From Brevipalpus yothersi (taxonomy: Eukaryota; Arthropoda; Arachnida; Trombidiformes; Tenuipalpidae): DNA of 64,000 nt. Location: NCBI GenBank assembly GCA_003956705.1, contig QZCP01000656.1, positions 95,411 through 159,410 of the forward strand. The letters are read 5' to 3'. The position numbers and the translations under genes were made by a program. The notes below the pieces were generated by a model. That model saw only the letters and a program-made list of their open reading frames with translations, had not been told where the DNA came from and searched no databases. Positions 1-10,186 of the stretch are shown here, one piece after another (position 1 is the stretch's first letter; the number at the start of each line of letters is the position of its first letter).

Positions 1-2
1 CA

Positions 3-925
3 GTTTCAGATATATCACAACTCAGTGCCGATCTATGGTCGTCTTTGCGATTGCCATCCAATGTTGGCTGTACCACAGTTTTGGGTGCTGAGAATGCTGC
101 TCTTGCTGCTGCACACATAATTGCCAACTTGAGTCCATTTACATGGGCTCGAATTCGAGCTAAACAATGTTACACAGATGTTGCTATGAGGTACACTAAC
201 GATAACTGAATTTGTGAAACTTTTTTCATGTCAAGTTTTCCAATTTCGAAAGTTATTCATTTTTTCGTATAAAAGCAAAAATAATGAATTTGACAGAATC
301 CTTGAAAAAATGAATCTTAACCAGCATGTACCTCTTTCGAGGGAGAAAGAAAGAAAATTTTCTTAAAAATCAAGATAAAATTCAAAAATGAATATTCCCT
401 ACTGATTCAATGATTTTTTCAAGTTCAAATGTTGCAGAAAAATTTCAGTCATCAAAATTAAGGATGCATCTCACACATACATGGTCTCTCACTTGGTGAG
501 CCTCTCGAAAAAAAAATCAAAATGTCGTTTAAATTGACTTTGAAACTTTGACAAAATTTAAGGGAATCACGATCGTGATGAAGGTGATCGAAATGTGTCC
601 AAAAGTTCATGTACGTGTAGCGGTGGCGCGAATGTTCATGTAACATGTACATGAACAGTACACATGTTACATAGTGTATATTCAAAACATGATGTTTTTT
701 AAAGCACCAGATTTTGTATCAACATGATGTGAAATTTTTTTTTTCTCTCCACTGTACCATAGACGTTGGAAAAGACAAGATAAACACAACACCGGTTTCA
801 TGTGTATATTATTCAGTCATCCACATCATCTTCAGCTTGAGGCTGTAACTGATAACCAGTTGAGAAAGAAGAGAGAGAGAAAAGATGTCGAGAAGAAGGA
901 GAAGCTTATTCTGTGTGGTGTATAA
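3..925 (+). CDS. PAICS: PAICS, 3' end (AIR carboxylase domain C-terminus), partial
   Basis: This is the end of the bifunctional purine-synthesis enzyme PAICS (AIR carboxylase plus SAICAR synthetase); the 5' part lies outside the window. Coding exons are 3-190 and 763-925. The frame contains LWSSLRLPSNVGCTTVLG followed by an AALAAAH helix and WARIRA, which match the animal PAICS C-terminus (LWSSLRLPSGLGCSTVL, then the AAQIFGL helix and WSKLRA) nearly position for position. A GTACAC donor follows ATGAG at 190, and a pyrimidine-rich acceptor ends at 762. The last exon runs in phase to a TAA at 923-925 and adds a basic, low-complexity tail (KKRERKDVEKKEK) longer than the vertebrate end. If the donor is not used, the frame stops within ten codons, so the tail is less certain than the domain. 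The gene lies upstream of MFSD12 on the same strand. Confidence 0.8.
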
Positions 926-1401
926 GTTCATGTGATCTTGTCAAGTAAAGTTTGCTGTGTTTTTTTCCAGAGAACTATATGATATGTAATATTGGGGTGT
1001 ATTTTTTTGACAATTTAAAATTTGTGATTAAGATTTCTCGAATTAAGAGAAATTTACGAATCTTGGTTGTTATTCAGCAATTTCTGCTAGTGTGGGCAAA
1101 ATTACTGTGTGTGCGTCTCTTTTATAATCACTGGATTCATCCTTCCATAGGCTTTTTTTTCTCATTTCGTCATGATTGCTCAGCTTAATTTGATGAGAGA
1201 AAATTTTCTTTCTCGTTCAACATCGGTACTCGATAATTTGTTATGATAAGTTCGTCTTTTTTCTCATCAATCACCTCACATTACTGGGCGTTCTCATCGA
1301 GCTCTCGATTCAAAGGTCTGTGATATGTCTTGCATTCTTTCTACCAACTTTCGATTGAATTTTTGTTTTATCATTGTTACCATTGCAGAGAGAACTTTCC
1401 G
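926..1401. other. Intergenic region and MFSD12 5' leader
   Basis: No gene seen. A pyrimidine-rich stretch ending in CATTGCAG at 1381-1388 looks like a splice acceptor 13 bp before the MFSD12 start codon, so MFSD12 probably has a non-coding first exon here. Confidence 0.4.
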
Positions 1402-3418
1402 ATGGAAGGGCAAACAAATCATCGCAACAACCGTAGCGTTGATGCCTCTGATGAGGTCGAGGAAGATGAAAATATAATCAATGTAGTTCCTTACATGGAT
1501 GTCCCACCATCTCTGCCATTTGGTCAAACGTTGGGTTTTAGTATTGGTCATGTACTCAATGACCTATGTTCCGGTGTTTGGTTTTCTTATCTACTTGTGT
1601 ATATGACATTGTGAGTGAGGAAAACTAGTTTTTGAAAATTTTTCCCCCTGATTAAATTTGAAGTACTTTGTTTTTAATTAATAATTTTACCAATTTTACC
1701 AGAGTTATCAAGTTTTCAAATGAAAATGCTGGTGCATTATTGATGATTGGACAAGTTGCCGATGGCATATCAACTCCAATAGTTGGCATATATTCACAAA
1801 AGATAAGATTTTGGAGATATGGGCGTAAAAAGTCATGGCATTTGCTGGGGACTTTGTGTGTCATAATGAGTTTCCCGCTGATCTTCAACCCATGCATTTT
1901 TGGTGAAGATGTCACAATTACCTACCAATTGTTGTATTTTTCCATTTTCATCATAGTTTTTCAATTTGGTTGGGCATCAGTGCAAATTTCACATTTATCA
2001 TTGATACCAGATCTCACACCATCGTCAAATGAACGAATTGGCTTGAATTCGCTCCGATATTCCTTCACAGTAGCATCCAGTATTACAGTATATCTCATCA
2101 CTTGGCTTGTCCTTTCCTTTAATGATGATTCTGTTTCATCTCGAGATCAGTCCCCTCATATCAATCGAAATTTGGGTAAAAGCCAGATTGGGCCTGATGA
2201 TGCTCCTCGATTTCGAGTACTCGTCTTATCAGTTTTAGCTCTCGGCTCAATCTTTTCCACTTTTTTTCATTTAATCGTGCGAGAACCGGAACATTCTTCC
2301 GAAGATAATACCGATGGCTCAATTCAACCACTTCTATCTACGAACAGTCAACTTGCGTGGAAAGATTGGCTGACTATTCCAAAATTTTACAATGTTGGCC
2401 TATTGTACACTGCTTCTCGTATATGTTTGAACATAACTCAAGTTTACATTCCCTTTTATCTGCATTTCACCCTTGGCCTTGATAAGGTAAATTTTTTCTT
2501 ACAAAACTTTTCTCATTAACCATTAATTATTATTCTTCTACTTTACAGACCAGCGTTGCATATATTCCCTTGATTCTTTATATAAGTGGTTTTTTCACTT
2601 CTTTGGTAACAAAAAAAGTAGATAATATAATAGGAAAAAAGGTGAGCGATTATGACCTGATCTCTTATTCCACTTGAATTTTATTTATGATAACTTCTCT
2701 TCTTAACATTTCCCTACAGTCTATGTATGCATGTGGAGCTCTACTTTCGTTGGCTACGTTTTACTTCCTACCAACGGATCAAACTCCTTTCTATTCAAGT
2801 TATGGTATTTATATTGTAGTTGCTCTTTTGGGGGCATCAGGAAGTATCATATTGATTTGCTCTCTTGGAATAACTAATGATCTTATTGGCAATAATATTG
2901 TAAGTAGATCATCGTTCTTCCCTAACAATGATTATAATTGGAGCCGCTTGCCTTTGCAGAAAAGTGGAGCATTTGTCATCGGAGGTATGAGTTTCTTCGA
3001 CAAAGTTACGAATGGTTTAGGCGTAATGTTGATTCAGTCTATTCATCCTACTGAGTAAGTGAAAAACTTGATCGAGAAATGAGATATTTTTTGAACAAAT
3101 TAAAACCATAGCCTTCTTTCACCAGTGATGCAACTTGCCGAGGCCATGAAGAATTCTATCGTGATGTTCTCATGTATGCGTGTGGATCAGCCAATATTGT
3201 CTCTCTTTTCGCTCTCTCTTTATTGATGATCAAATCAAAGGATCCAACCAAAAGAATTTCCAACTCGGAAAGAAATCGTAAGTTATGAGTATTCGAAACG
3301 TTTTCAAACGATTGATGTATTCGTTCTTTTTTCTTGACTTCCATCAGAAACAGGCAATATCAATCGAGAAGAAGAAGCTCATGGTGATAGTGATACTGAC
3401 CCATTGATAGATGTATAA
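1402..3418 (+). CDS. MFSD12: MFSD12-like major facilitator transporter
   Basis: Seven exons (1402-1610, 1703-2486, 2549-2641, 2720-2899, 2960-3054, 3126-3277, 3348-3418) join in consistent phase into 527 aa; human MFSD12 is 480 aa. Family-specific stretches are obvious: SIGHVLNDLCSGVWFSYLL near the N-terminus, MIGQVADGISTPIVG, FQFGWASVQISHLSLIPDL, and GAFVIGGMSFFDKVTNGLGV near the end. In mammals MFSD12 is a 12-TM lysosomal/melanosomal protein required for cystine import. The C-terminus carries DTDPLI (about residues 520-525), which fits the acidic dileucine sorting pattern [DE]xxxL[LI] and agrees with a lysosomal location. Introns are only 60-98 bp. The start is placed at 1402, just after a probable 5' UTR acceptor. 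It converges on GCN5. Confidence 0.9.
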
Positions 3419-4259
3419 CATGTAAAGCATGAGTCACCTTCGTTCATTTCTTCATCCATATTTTTATATTCGTGCCTTATCTTGTCACTAAGTCAGTTCA
3501 TACTTTTTGGATTTTTCAAGTTTTTCATAACTGCAAGGTTTCTACTCTTTCTATTGTTTCTCACACACATTTTTCATGAAATTTTTATTATTGAGATGAA
3601 ATACACAGTATGCTTGAATCTCACAACAGGCCCAAAATTCTATAGCCGGTCAAACTTGATTCATAAATATCGATTCTCTCAGATTTGAAGGATTCCTACC
3701 ATCTACAATCACTTATTGACAAAAATGAGAAGAGTTTGGAAAGAACAATGACAAGTCGTTAATTGAGAGAGTTTTTATAAACTATGGGTTTATTATTTTT
3801 CAAATATCTGTGCAATGAAGCCTAGAAATTTTTGAAGTTCATGGCTTTACTCTATAATGAAAATGAGAATGGTTATTGTAATACATTGAAGTGCATGATA
3901 TTTTGCGTATTCCTTTGGCCACTTGCTAAATATTTTGATCAAAAAATGATGATATGATGGTACATAAAAAGGTGCTGATGCTTATTTCCTCATATGAAGA
4001 GTTTTTTAAGGATCAATAGCGAAAGAAGAAAACAATTGGGGTAGAGAAATACGACTGAATATAAAAAAATGCGAAAGAAAATACGGATGAGAAAGAGATC
4101 ATCTCAAAATGAGCGAAGAGAAAAAATTCTCCAAAATTTTCAATTCTAACATCCATTTCAGTGCGCTATCTCTCTGGCAGGCTTAAGAAAAGAGAGACAT
4201 CACATTCTCAAAGATCAAATGTGATTGCTCATAATATGATTGACTACTCTATTTCACCG
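3419..4259. other. Tail-to-tail intergenic region MFSD12/GCN5
   Basis: AT-rich, no supported gene. It presumably holds the 3' UTRs and poly(A) sites of MFSD12 (+) and GCN5 (-). Confidence 0.4.
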
Positions 4260-5483
4260 TCATTGTAAGCCAGCTTCTTTCATTTTGTTATTAAAAAAAC
4301 GTTCCAACGTATTGGCGCATTTATAATACTCTGTTTCACTGGCATTGTAGGATCGGCAGTTCTCAAAAATTCTCATCATATCGGTAACGAAAGTTCTTTT
4401 GTTTGTGTAGTGTCGGTTTTTTAACCTTTTGGTCATAGTTTTCAAGTCCATCGGATGTTTGATATACTCATAATAATCGGGAGCGTCTGCCACATCCACT
4501 GGGCGCAAAAATGGCCAAGCAGCGGCATGAGACTTAATTTGGTTCAATATTGTCTTGAATGAGTTGAAAAGTTTATCGTGATTATTATGACTATTAGAAC
4601 TAAAGTTGCCCGATTCATCACGATTCTTGTTTTTACCATTTTCTCGAGATGAATTGGTATTATTACTGGTGTGAATTTCGATGGACCCTGTATGATTATC
4701 TCGGAAAACAAGATTTGGATTTTGTCTTTGCATTTCTTGTTGCTTTTTGTCGATCAATTTACGCACAATCTCTTTCTGTTTGCGAACAACGGATGAAAAT
4801 AGTGTATAAATGATACTCGGATCGAGTTGACAGCCCATCAAGGTTGCCCCCTCATAGTCTTTGATATAACCTAGATATGAGGATTGAGGTAATTTGATAT
4901 CGACAGTGAAGCCTTGCTTTTTAAAATAACCAATAGCGTACTCATCGGCATACGTCAAAAAGTGCAATATTCCTTGTCGCACATGATAGTCTTTCAGATG
5001 ATTCATCAAATGAGTGCCGTAACCTTTGACTTGTTCATTGGAAGTGACAGCGCAAAAAACAATCTCACTGAAACCTTGCGAAGGAAAAAGTCGAAAACAA
5101 ATTCCTCCGATCACTTTTTTATCTTTCACTAAGGCCAAAGTTCGATGTTTAGGATCAAAAACCAATCGAGCAATATACTCTTTCGGCATTCGAGGCAGTT
5201 GATGGCTGAACACATTTTGTAGACCAACTAACCACAGTGAACACTGTTTACTGATAGGTTTGGTACACGAATTGGCGACAATATGAAACTCTATAATACC
5301 TTTGACTTCTTCCGTTCGAGCAGCTTCATCACGAGCACAATTTTCCAGCGAATCTAAGGATATCTTTGACTCTTTCACTGATTCCAAGATGGAACGAATC
5401 GAATCTTCGGTTATACTATTTGCGAGGCTTCTTGAACGCTTACTTTTCGGGCTCGGCCTTTCGACTTCAATAAGATCAGTCAT
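4260..5483 (-). CDS. KAT2A: Histone acetyltransferase GCN5/PCAF (KAT2), short single-exon form
   Basis: A 407-aa uninterrupted reading frame. Residues about 55-220 form the GNAT acetyltransferase domain, nearly identical to animal GCN5 (RDEAARTEEVKGIIEFH, VGLQNVFSHQLPRMPKEYIA, EIVFCAVTSNEQVKGYGTHL). The catalytic Glu is at 140 and the acetyl-CoA loop QVKGYG at 151-156. An Asn/Ser-rich linker (about 255-302) leads to a bromodomain (about 303-405) with WPF, PDYYEYIKHPMDLKTM and the acetyl-lysine-binding Asn380 in CRSYN. It acetylates histone H3 as the catalytic subunit of SAGA/ADA complexes. Animal GCN5/PCAF normally carries an extra PCAF-N domain before the HAT; here only about 50 residues precede it, as in yeast Gcn5. 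A possible acceptor (TTTGTACAG) lies 23 bp upstream of the ATG and the frame is open between, so a missed 5' exon is possible, but no PCAF-N-like frame is visible up to RPA2. Confidence 0.93.
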   Translation of the reverse strand: MTDLIEVERPSPKSKRSRSLANSITEDSIRSILESVKESKISLDSLENCARDEAARTEEVKGIIEFHIVANSCTKPISKQCSLWLVGLQNVFSHQLPRMPKEYIARLVFDPKHRTLALVKDKKVIGGICFRLFPSQGFSEIVFCAVTSNEQVKGYGTHLMNHLKDYHVRQGILHFLTYADEYAIGYFKKQGFTVDIKLPQSSYLGYIKDYEGATLMGCQLDPSIIYTLFSSVVRKQKEIVRKLIDKKQQEMQRQNPNLVFRDNHTGSIEIHTSNNTNSSRENGKNKNRDESGNFSSNSHNNHDKLFNSFKTILNQIKSHAAAWPFLRPVDVADAPDYYEYIKHPMDLKTMTKRLKNRHYTNKRTFVTDMMRIFENCRSYNASETEYYKCANTLERFFNNKMKEAGLQ

Positions 5484-6821
5484 GTTGTGGTCACTTTGTG
5501 GGTATCCTGTACAAATAGTGGCATCGTTTCGACGATTATTACATACAGAATACGGAATTTATCAAGCGATGGAAAGAGAGAGTGTTAAAATGCGATGTCT
5601 CGATTTTGTCGAGGGAGGCGTTGAACCTCTTGGTGTGTATATGTGTAGGTAAGTTTTCGAGGCCGTTATTAATATGATTGAAAAATAATATGTGATGAAA
5701 AAATGAGCACAACACTGATTCCGCCTTTTGGGTTCCTCACCTTCTCACACTATTGGCAATAGATTGCATGTTGACTGGGGGCAACAAACTTCAAAATGGC
5801 TGGAAATTGTATTGTCTGTAATGTGGCTTGGGATCACAAAAGCGAGAGAGAAAGAGAAAGAGAGAGAGAGATAAAGGAAGCAATCAAACTGAAACATGTA
5901 AACAAAGATGTTTACATGTTTTTGAGGGACCGATGAGTAATGAAAACCGGCGAAAGTTTAATTTTGAAATCACTATTTGCCAATCAATATCGGTCATTTG
6001 TCACTTAATCACAGTGATTAAGATTCATTCACAAGAAAAAGAGAAGAGGGAAGTAAATAGATTATCTTATCGAGTTCAAGCAACTCACAGCTCTTAATCT
6101 GTTCAATAGATTCTATTGCAACCAGATTTGCTGCTCCGTTCTGTTCACTTTGCCTCCTTCTCACAAGTCAGTGGCGACACGATTTAAACAGATTTTAAAC
6201 AGATTTATCACCAATTTTGCCATGTGCTAAAGTTCTAATCGACCTCCATTTTCAGTTCTAGAATCATTCACTTAGTGGCAAGAGTTATGGTTCTAGTGTG
6301 AACTGGTTTTTCAGGTGAAAAGGAGGATTTATTACCCATATTACTAGTAGCAAAGTTAGCTATTCATTTGACAGATTGAGATGATGCTTTTTTAGATTCA
6401 AAAATCTGGATCATAAATCATTTGATTGATTGATAAGCTTATCTTTTACTCAAATTTTGTCAGTGCATTGAAAAAGATAAATCTGTTGCTTTTGTTTAGC
6501 AAATGGTCTGTTCTACAAGAAATTCACTGCATACTAGTGAAAGAGAGGAAGAGAGAGAAGAGATGAGACAAATTCCGGAAAAAATTTTTTTGCAAGTAAT
6601 GCTCTTTTAATGTGAGAGTTTCATAAGCTCCATAAGATTTACCTCATAGGCAAAGGAAAGGAATTATTTTTTTGAGTAAATGGTATTCATTGAGCTATGG
6701 AATAAAGAGAGGACGGAAATTCCCAATCTGGGAGTGAATTAAAACGCAATTAGTTAGATTTCCAATCTTTTTGGCTTCTTTGGCTAGTATGCCAGCAGAG
6801 TATCGAGTCTTCTGGGAGTTT
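5484..6821. other. Intergenic region between GCN5 and RPA2
   Basis: 1.3 kb without a supported gene on either strand. It contains a short AG-rich stretch (about 5840-5870), a perfect forkhead-type inverted repeat (5892-5921) and the 3' flank of RPA2. It is the likely GCN5 promoter region. Confidence 0.4.
5892..5921. promoter_or_regulatory. Perfect 13-bp inverted repeat with two opposed GTAAACA sites
   Basis: Arms AAACATGTAAACA (5892-5904) and TGTTTACATGTTT (5909-5921) are exact reverse complements around the 4-nt spacer AAGA. Each arm contains GTAAACA, the core recognised by forkhead (FOX) factors. It lies about 410 bp upstream of the GCN5 start codon. Function is inferred from the motif only. 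Confidence 0.4.
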
Positions 6822-7523
6822 TCAATCGTAAGCTGATTTGTAATGATCGTCATCCATCGTATTGAAAAGATGCCCTTCATTGACAAGCTCGTCCATTATT
6901 GGCCTCAGTTTATCAATTGGCATGCGAGTTGGAAGGTTGCTCGAAATAAAATCAATATCCAGTCCAGTGTCGTTTGGATTTTTTCGTAAAACATCGAGAA
7001 TTTGTTCACGAATTCCATGGCCATCATTTCCACTCTTTCTCTCGGAAGTTCCCATTCCCATACTCATTGGAACGGCATCGAAAGATATGTCTCCACTGCT
7101 AGCGTAATGAGCCAATTTAAGCTTTCTCAAAAGGAGACAATTATGAGCCACCTCTAGAGAATGAACGATAACTTCATTGTAGTCCTTAACGGGAGTTAGC
7201 TTGAAAGTAACTAAATTAATATTATCATTCTGATATCGAACTTGACCATTTACACGAATATAATCTCCTTCTTTGAATCCATTGACAGCTGATGCTCTAT
7301 CATCTCCACCTTTCCACTGCATCACCTCTTTTGGTTCTGAGGTGTAGTCATCAATCAGGACCATACACTTGGTATTTTGATCATTAATGGAGCGAACTCG
7401 GCCCACTAAAGTCACTTGGTCGAAACGTTGCTTATGAATGATCATACCATGTTGTGGTTTGGAAAGCTTACTGATTATGTCAAGATTAACTGGAACCAAA
7501 CGCCTTGCTTTACCGTCACTCAT
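6822..7523 (-). CDS. RPA2: Replication protein A 32-kDa subunit
   Basis: A 233-aa protein from the ATG at 7521-7523. After a short basic leader (MSDGKARRLVPV) comes the OB-fold: VTLVGRVRSIN, MVLIDDYTSEPKEVMQW, YIRVNGQVR and VTFKL, parallel to human VTIVGIIRH, VYKIDDMTAAPMDVRQW, YVKVAGHLR. Residues about 180-233 form the C-terminal winged helix, ending NEGHLFNTMDDDHYKS (human NEGHIYSTVDDDHFKS). RPA2 is part of the RPA heterotrimer that coats single-stranded DNA in replication and repair. The longer frame to 7577 runs through a TTTTCTAG acceptor (exon starts 7561). A matching donor AAT|GTAAGT at 7848/7847 indicates a 5' UTR intron of about 286 bp, so the 7523 start is preferred. The Ser/Thr-rich phosphorylated N-terminus of vertebrate RPA2 is absent. 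Divergent from RAD51C. Confidence 0.9.
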   Translation of the reverse strand: MSDGKARRLVPVNLDIISKLSKPQHGMIIHKQRFDQVTLVGRVRSINDQNTKCMVLIDDYTSEPKEVMQWKGGDDRASAVNGFKEGDYIRVNGQVRYQNDNINLVTFKLTPVKDYNEVIVHSLEVAHNCLLLRKLKLAHYASSGDISFDAVPMSMGMGTSERKSGNDGHGIREQILDVLRKNPNDTGLDIDFISSNLPTRMPIDKLRPIMDELVNEGHLFNTMDDDHYKSAYD

Positions 7524-7848
7524 TTTTGAAAGCAATAGAAGTCTACTTTTGACAAGATTTTCTAGAAAAGAAAACAAATCTTTGATGAAATCTACAGAAG
7601 AAGCTTTTTAAACGAAAATGATGATCAACAAAGATGTTCAGACATGGGTTTGGCGGTTTCATCATTTCATCATAGCCAATAATGACAGAATCGATATGGG
7701 ATGGCTCTAAATTCAAAATGATGCTATTCATTTTGTTGGACCAGATGTCAACCAGATGAAATTGAATGAAATTAAAAAAATTTTCCATTTTATCGAGTGC
7801 ACACATCACATCATCACCTTTGATCACCATTATAATGAATTACTTACA

Positions 7849-8229
7849 TTTCAATGGTATATCCTCGACGTTGAAGTAGATTAGGCGATCAACCTTTAGA
7901 TGATGCAAGAGTTAACTCAACTACTGTAAATTGACCGTTTCAATACAACCAGACGGTTGAAATCAGAATGTCAACTAGAATTATGATGAATAAATCGTAG
8001 TTTTGAATGATGACAAATTAAGATAAATTTTGAAATGAAAAAAGCTATTTTTGAGGTAAACAGAAAGAATCGAAAAAAGCTTTTCTTGTGAAAATTTTTT
8101 TTCTTCTGTTTTTGTTTTCTTTCTCTTTTTTGGCGCCAATTCATCAAAACAACAGTCAAAAACATGTTCTGATGAAATTTGAATAATTAAACTGTTCGGT
8201 ATTTTGTATTTATTGTTCAGTTTGTGGAG
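7849..8229. promoter_or_regulatory. Divergent promoter region RPA2 / RAD51C
   Basis: About 380 bp separate the inferred RPA2 5' exon (donor at 7848 on the minus strand) from the RAD51C ATG at 8230. No other gene fits, so both must start here. The region contains TTTGGCGCCAA at 8128-8138, which holds a TTTGGCGC core resembling an E2F site; this is a motif match only. Confidence 0.45.
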
Positions 8230-9688
8230 ATGTCCAAGTCAATCCATTGTTATGATTTACCTTCTAGGTTGATCAAAGTGCTTTGTGAACATGGTTTCAC
8301 CGTCTCTGGTGATCTATTTCGATTGTCACCGGAACAACTTCAAAAAGGTGATTGATTATGACAATTTATTTTGATATTTAAGATTATGGTTAAGTTTGGT
8401 GTTTTCCCTAAAAATTATTTATATTTTCTTTCACACTTACAGCCACAAACTTGAGCTTAGATGACTGTTTGATTATTCTGAATGAAATCAATTCAACAGT
8501 TCAACTTCGTGGCACAAATGCTCTTCAACTCTTAAAACAAGAGGTGCAACAGGATGGATCGATCTTCACTCTTTGTCCGCCGCTAAATGAATTACTTCAC
8601 GATGGATTTCCTGTTGGAAAACTAATTGAAGTTGCTGGAGAATCTGGAACTGGCAAAACTCAACTCTGGTAAGTTTTCATCGTGCTTGATCCACGTGATC
8701 ACAATATCAGTACGATGTTTCATGCGAACCTTTTCACCTTCCATCTTTCATCAGCTTACAATTGTGTGTAAATGCTCAAATTTCAGAAAGATTTGACGGA
8801 CTTGGTGGTGAAGCTGTGTTCATAGATACAGAAAATTCATTCCGCTCAGAACGTTTAATCGAAATTGCACAAAATATCGAGTCAAGGTTGAATCGAGATG
8901 AAGAGTTCACCAGTGACGATCTCAACGTGGGTAAAGTTTTGGACGGTACAATCGTCGAATATTGTTATGATTGGACTTATTTTAGAGCTGTTATACTAGG
9001 AAAGCTAGATAAAATTATTGAAGCGAGGCCAAAGGTTTGTTTCATCTGTTTTAATTGCATAACGAGAAGACACTTTCAGTTGCTAATTGAAAAATTCTTT
9101 CAATTCTTCCCAGATTCGCTTGATCGTAGTCGATAGTATCGCTTATTTACTGAGGTATGATTTCTCTGGAGCAGCAAAAGCTCGCGATGAGATTGTATGG
9201 GAAATCTGTAACAAACTGAAGATTTTGGCAATTAAACATAGGATTTGTGTAGGTAACCAAGAGGTAGAATTTGACCACAAAAAGTGTCAATTCTAAAATC
9301 GAATTGGAGAATAATTTGTTCACTCCGAACAAGCCTAATCTTATATTTGAAAATTCTCTTCCCAGGTTATCGTCACTAATCACGTTTCTTATGATCCAAA
9401 AGTAGACAAGACACAATCTTCTTACTATGAACGATGGGGTCACTTTTTTGCTATTAGGCTTTTCTTGGAGAGAGTTGAAGGACACGACAAGAGGAAAGCT
9501 ATGCTCATTAAATCATTATTAAAGGAAACTAACGAACCAGTCTTCTATAAACTAGGAGTAAGTGGATTGATGAATTTTTTCTCAGAAAATTTTAATTCAT
9601 ATCCTAATTTCCACCCTTACAGCCGTGTGGAATAGAGACCACTGATGACGATATTCGAGCTCATTCCAATCTTTCAGCTCCTACTTGA
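8230..9688 (+). CDS. RAD51C: RAD51 paralogue, RAD51C-like recombinase
   Basis: Six exons (8230-8347, 8443-8668, 8755-9034, 9114-9248, 9366-9557, 9623-9688) give 338 aa in consistent phase; human RAD51C is 376 aa. Walker A is GESGTGKT (about 105-112). It is followed by LQLCVNAQISERFDGLGGEA and VFIDTENSF, which match RAD51C (MQLCVNVQIPECFGGVAGEA, VFIDTEGSF) better than other paralogues. Walker B is IRLIVVDS (about 209-216), then VIVTNHV at the position of the L2-proximal strand. RAD51C acts in the BCDX2 and CX3 complexes, promoting RAD51 loading and Holliday junction processing. The exon-4 donor is set at 9248 (GTAGGT) because only that keeps ICVIVTNH in frame. The protein ends soon after the ATPase core, without the extended nuclear-localisation tail of the human protein. 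Confidence 0.87.
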
Positions 9689-10186
9689 GATATTCATGCC
9701 AAATTCCATAACTAAAACGAATTTTTGATCGTTGAGTCAAAATTTAATTCGAATTTTTTCAATTAAACATTTTGAACTCTTCTCACTACAACAATTCAAA
9801 TTTTTCAACTTTTCCTTCAAAAATATTGCAACATATCAATCAGAGACAAAATTCTTCCCCCACTCAGATCTCCTCTCCTCTGTTTCTCTTTTTATTGAAA
9901 ATATTTGAAGGAATTCTCACAATTCCCTCTTGACTCATGAGAAATGTTCATCAATTTTATCATAATGCTGATTAATTGAGAAATATTCTTCTTTTCTCTG
10001 GAAAATATAACCACATGGTAGCGCTTTTGTCGGCCAAATTGACAACACTGTGAAAGTGATGCAAAAACATTGGGAATTGCCGCGCGTCAAAACAAAACTT
10101 CGTGCTTTTACTTCACTCCAACTTTGGGCAATGGCATGATAATTGTTTGATTGTCTAGCCCATTAGATCACCAGAGTACATACGTG
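9689..10186. other. Intergenic region RAD51C / F-box gene
   Basis: No gene seen. The F-box frame is open upstream of its first ATG to at least a TCTAG acceptor-like site at 10154-10158, so an upstream exon of the F-box gene may lie here. Confidence 0.3.

Noticed and set aside
5828..6097. 89-codon plus-strand frame between GCN5 and RPA2
   Set aside because: Starts within an AG-rich run and shows no family resemblance; it overlaps the inverted repeat and looks like chance.
7543..7830. 95-codon minus-strand frame overlapping the RPA2 5' end
   Set aside because: Explained as the RPA2 5' UTR intron: a GTAAGT donor (7847) and TTTTCTAG acceptor (7562) bracket it.
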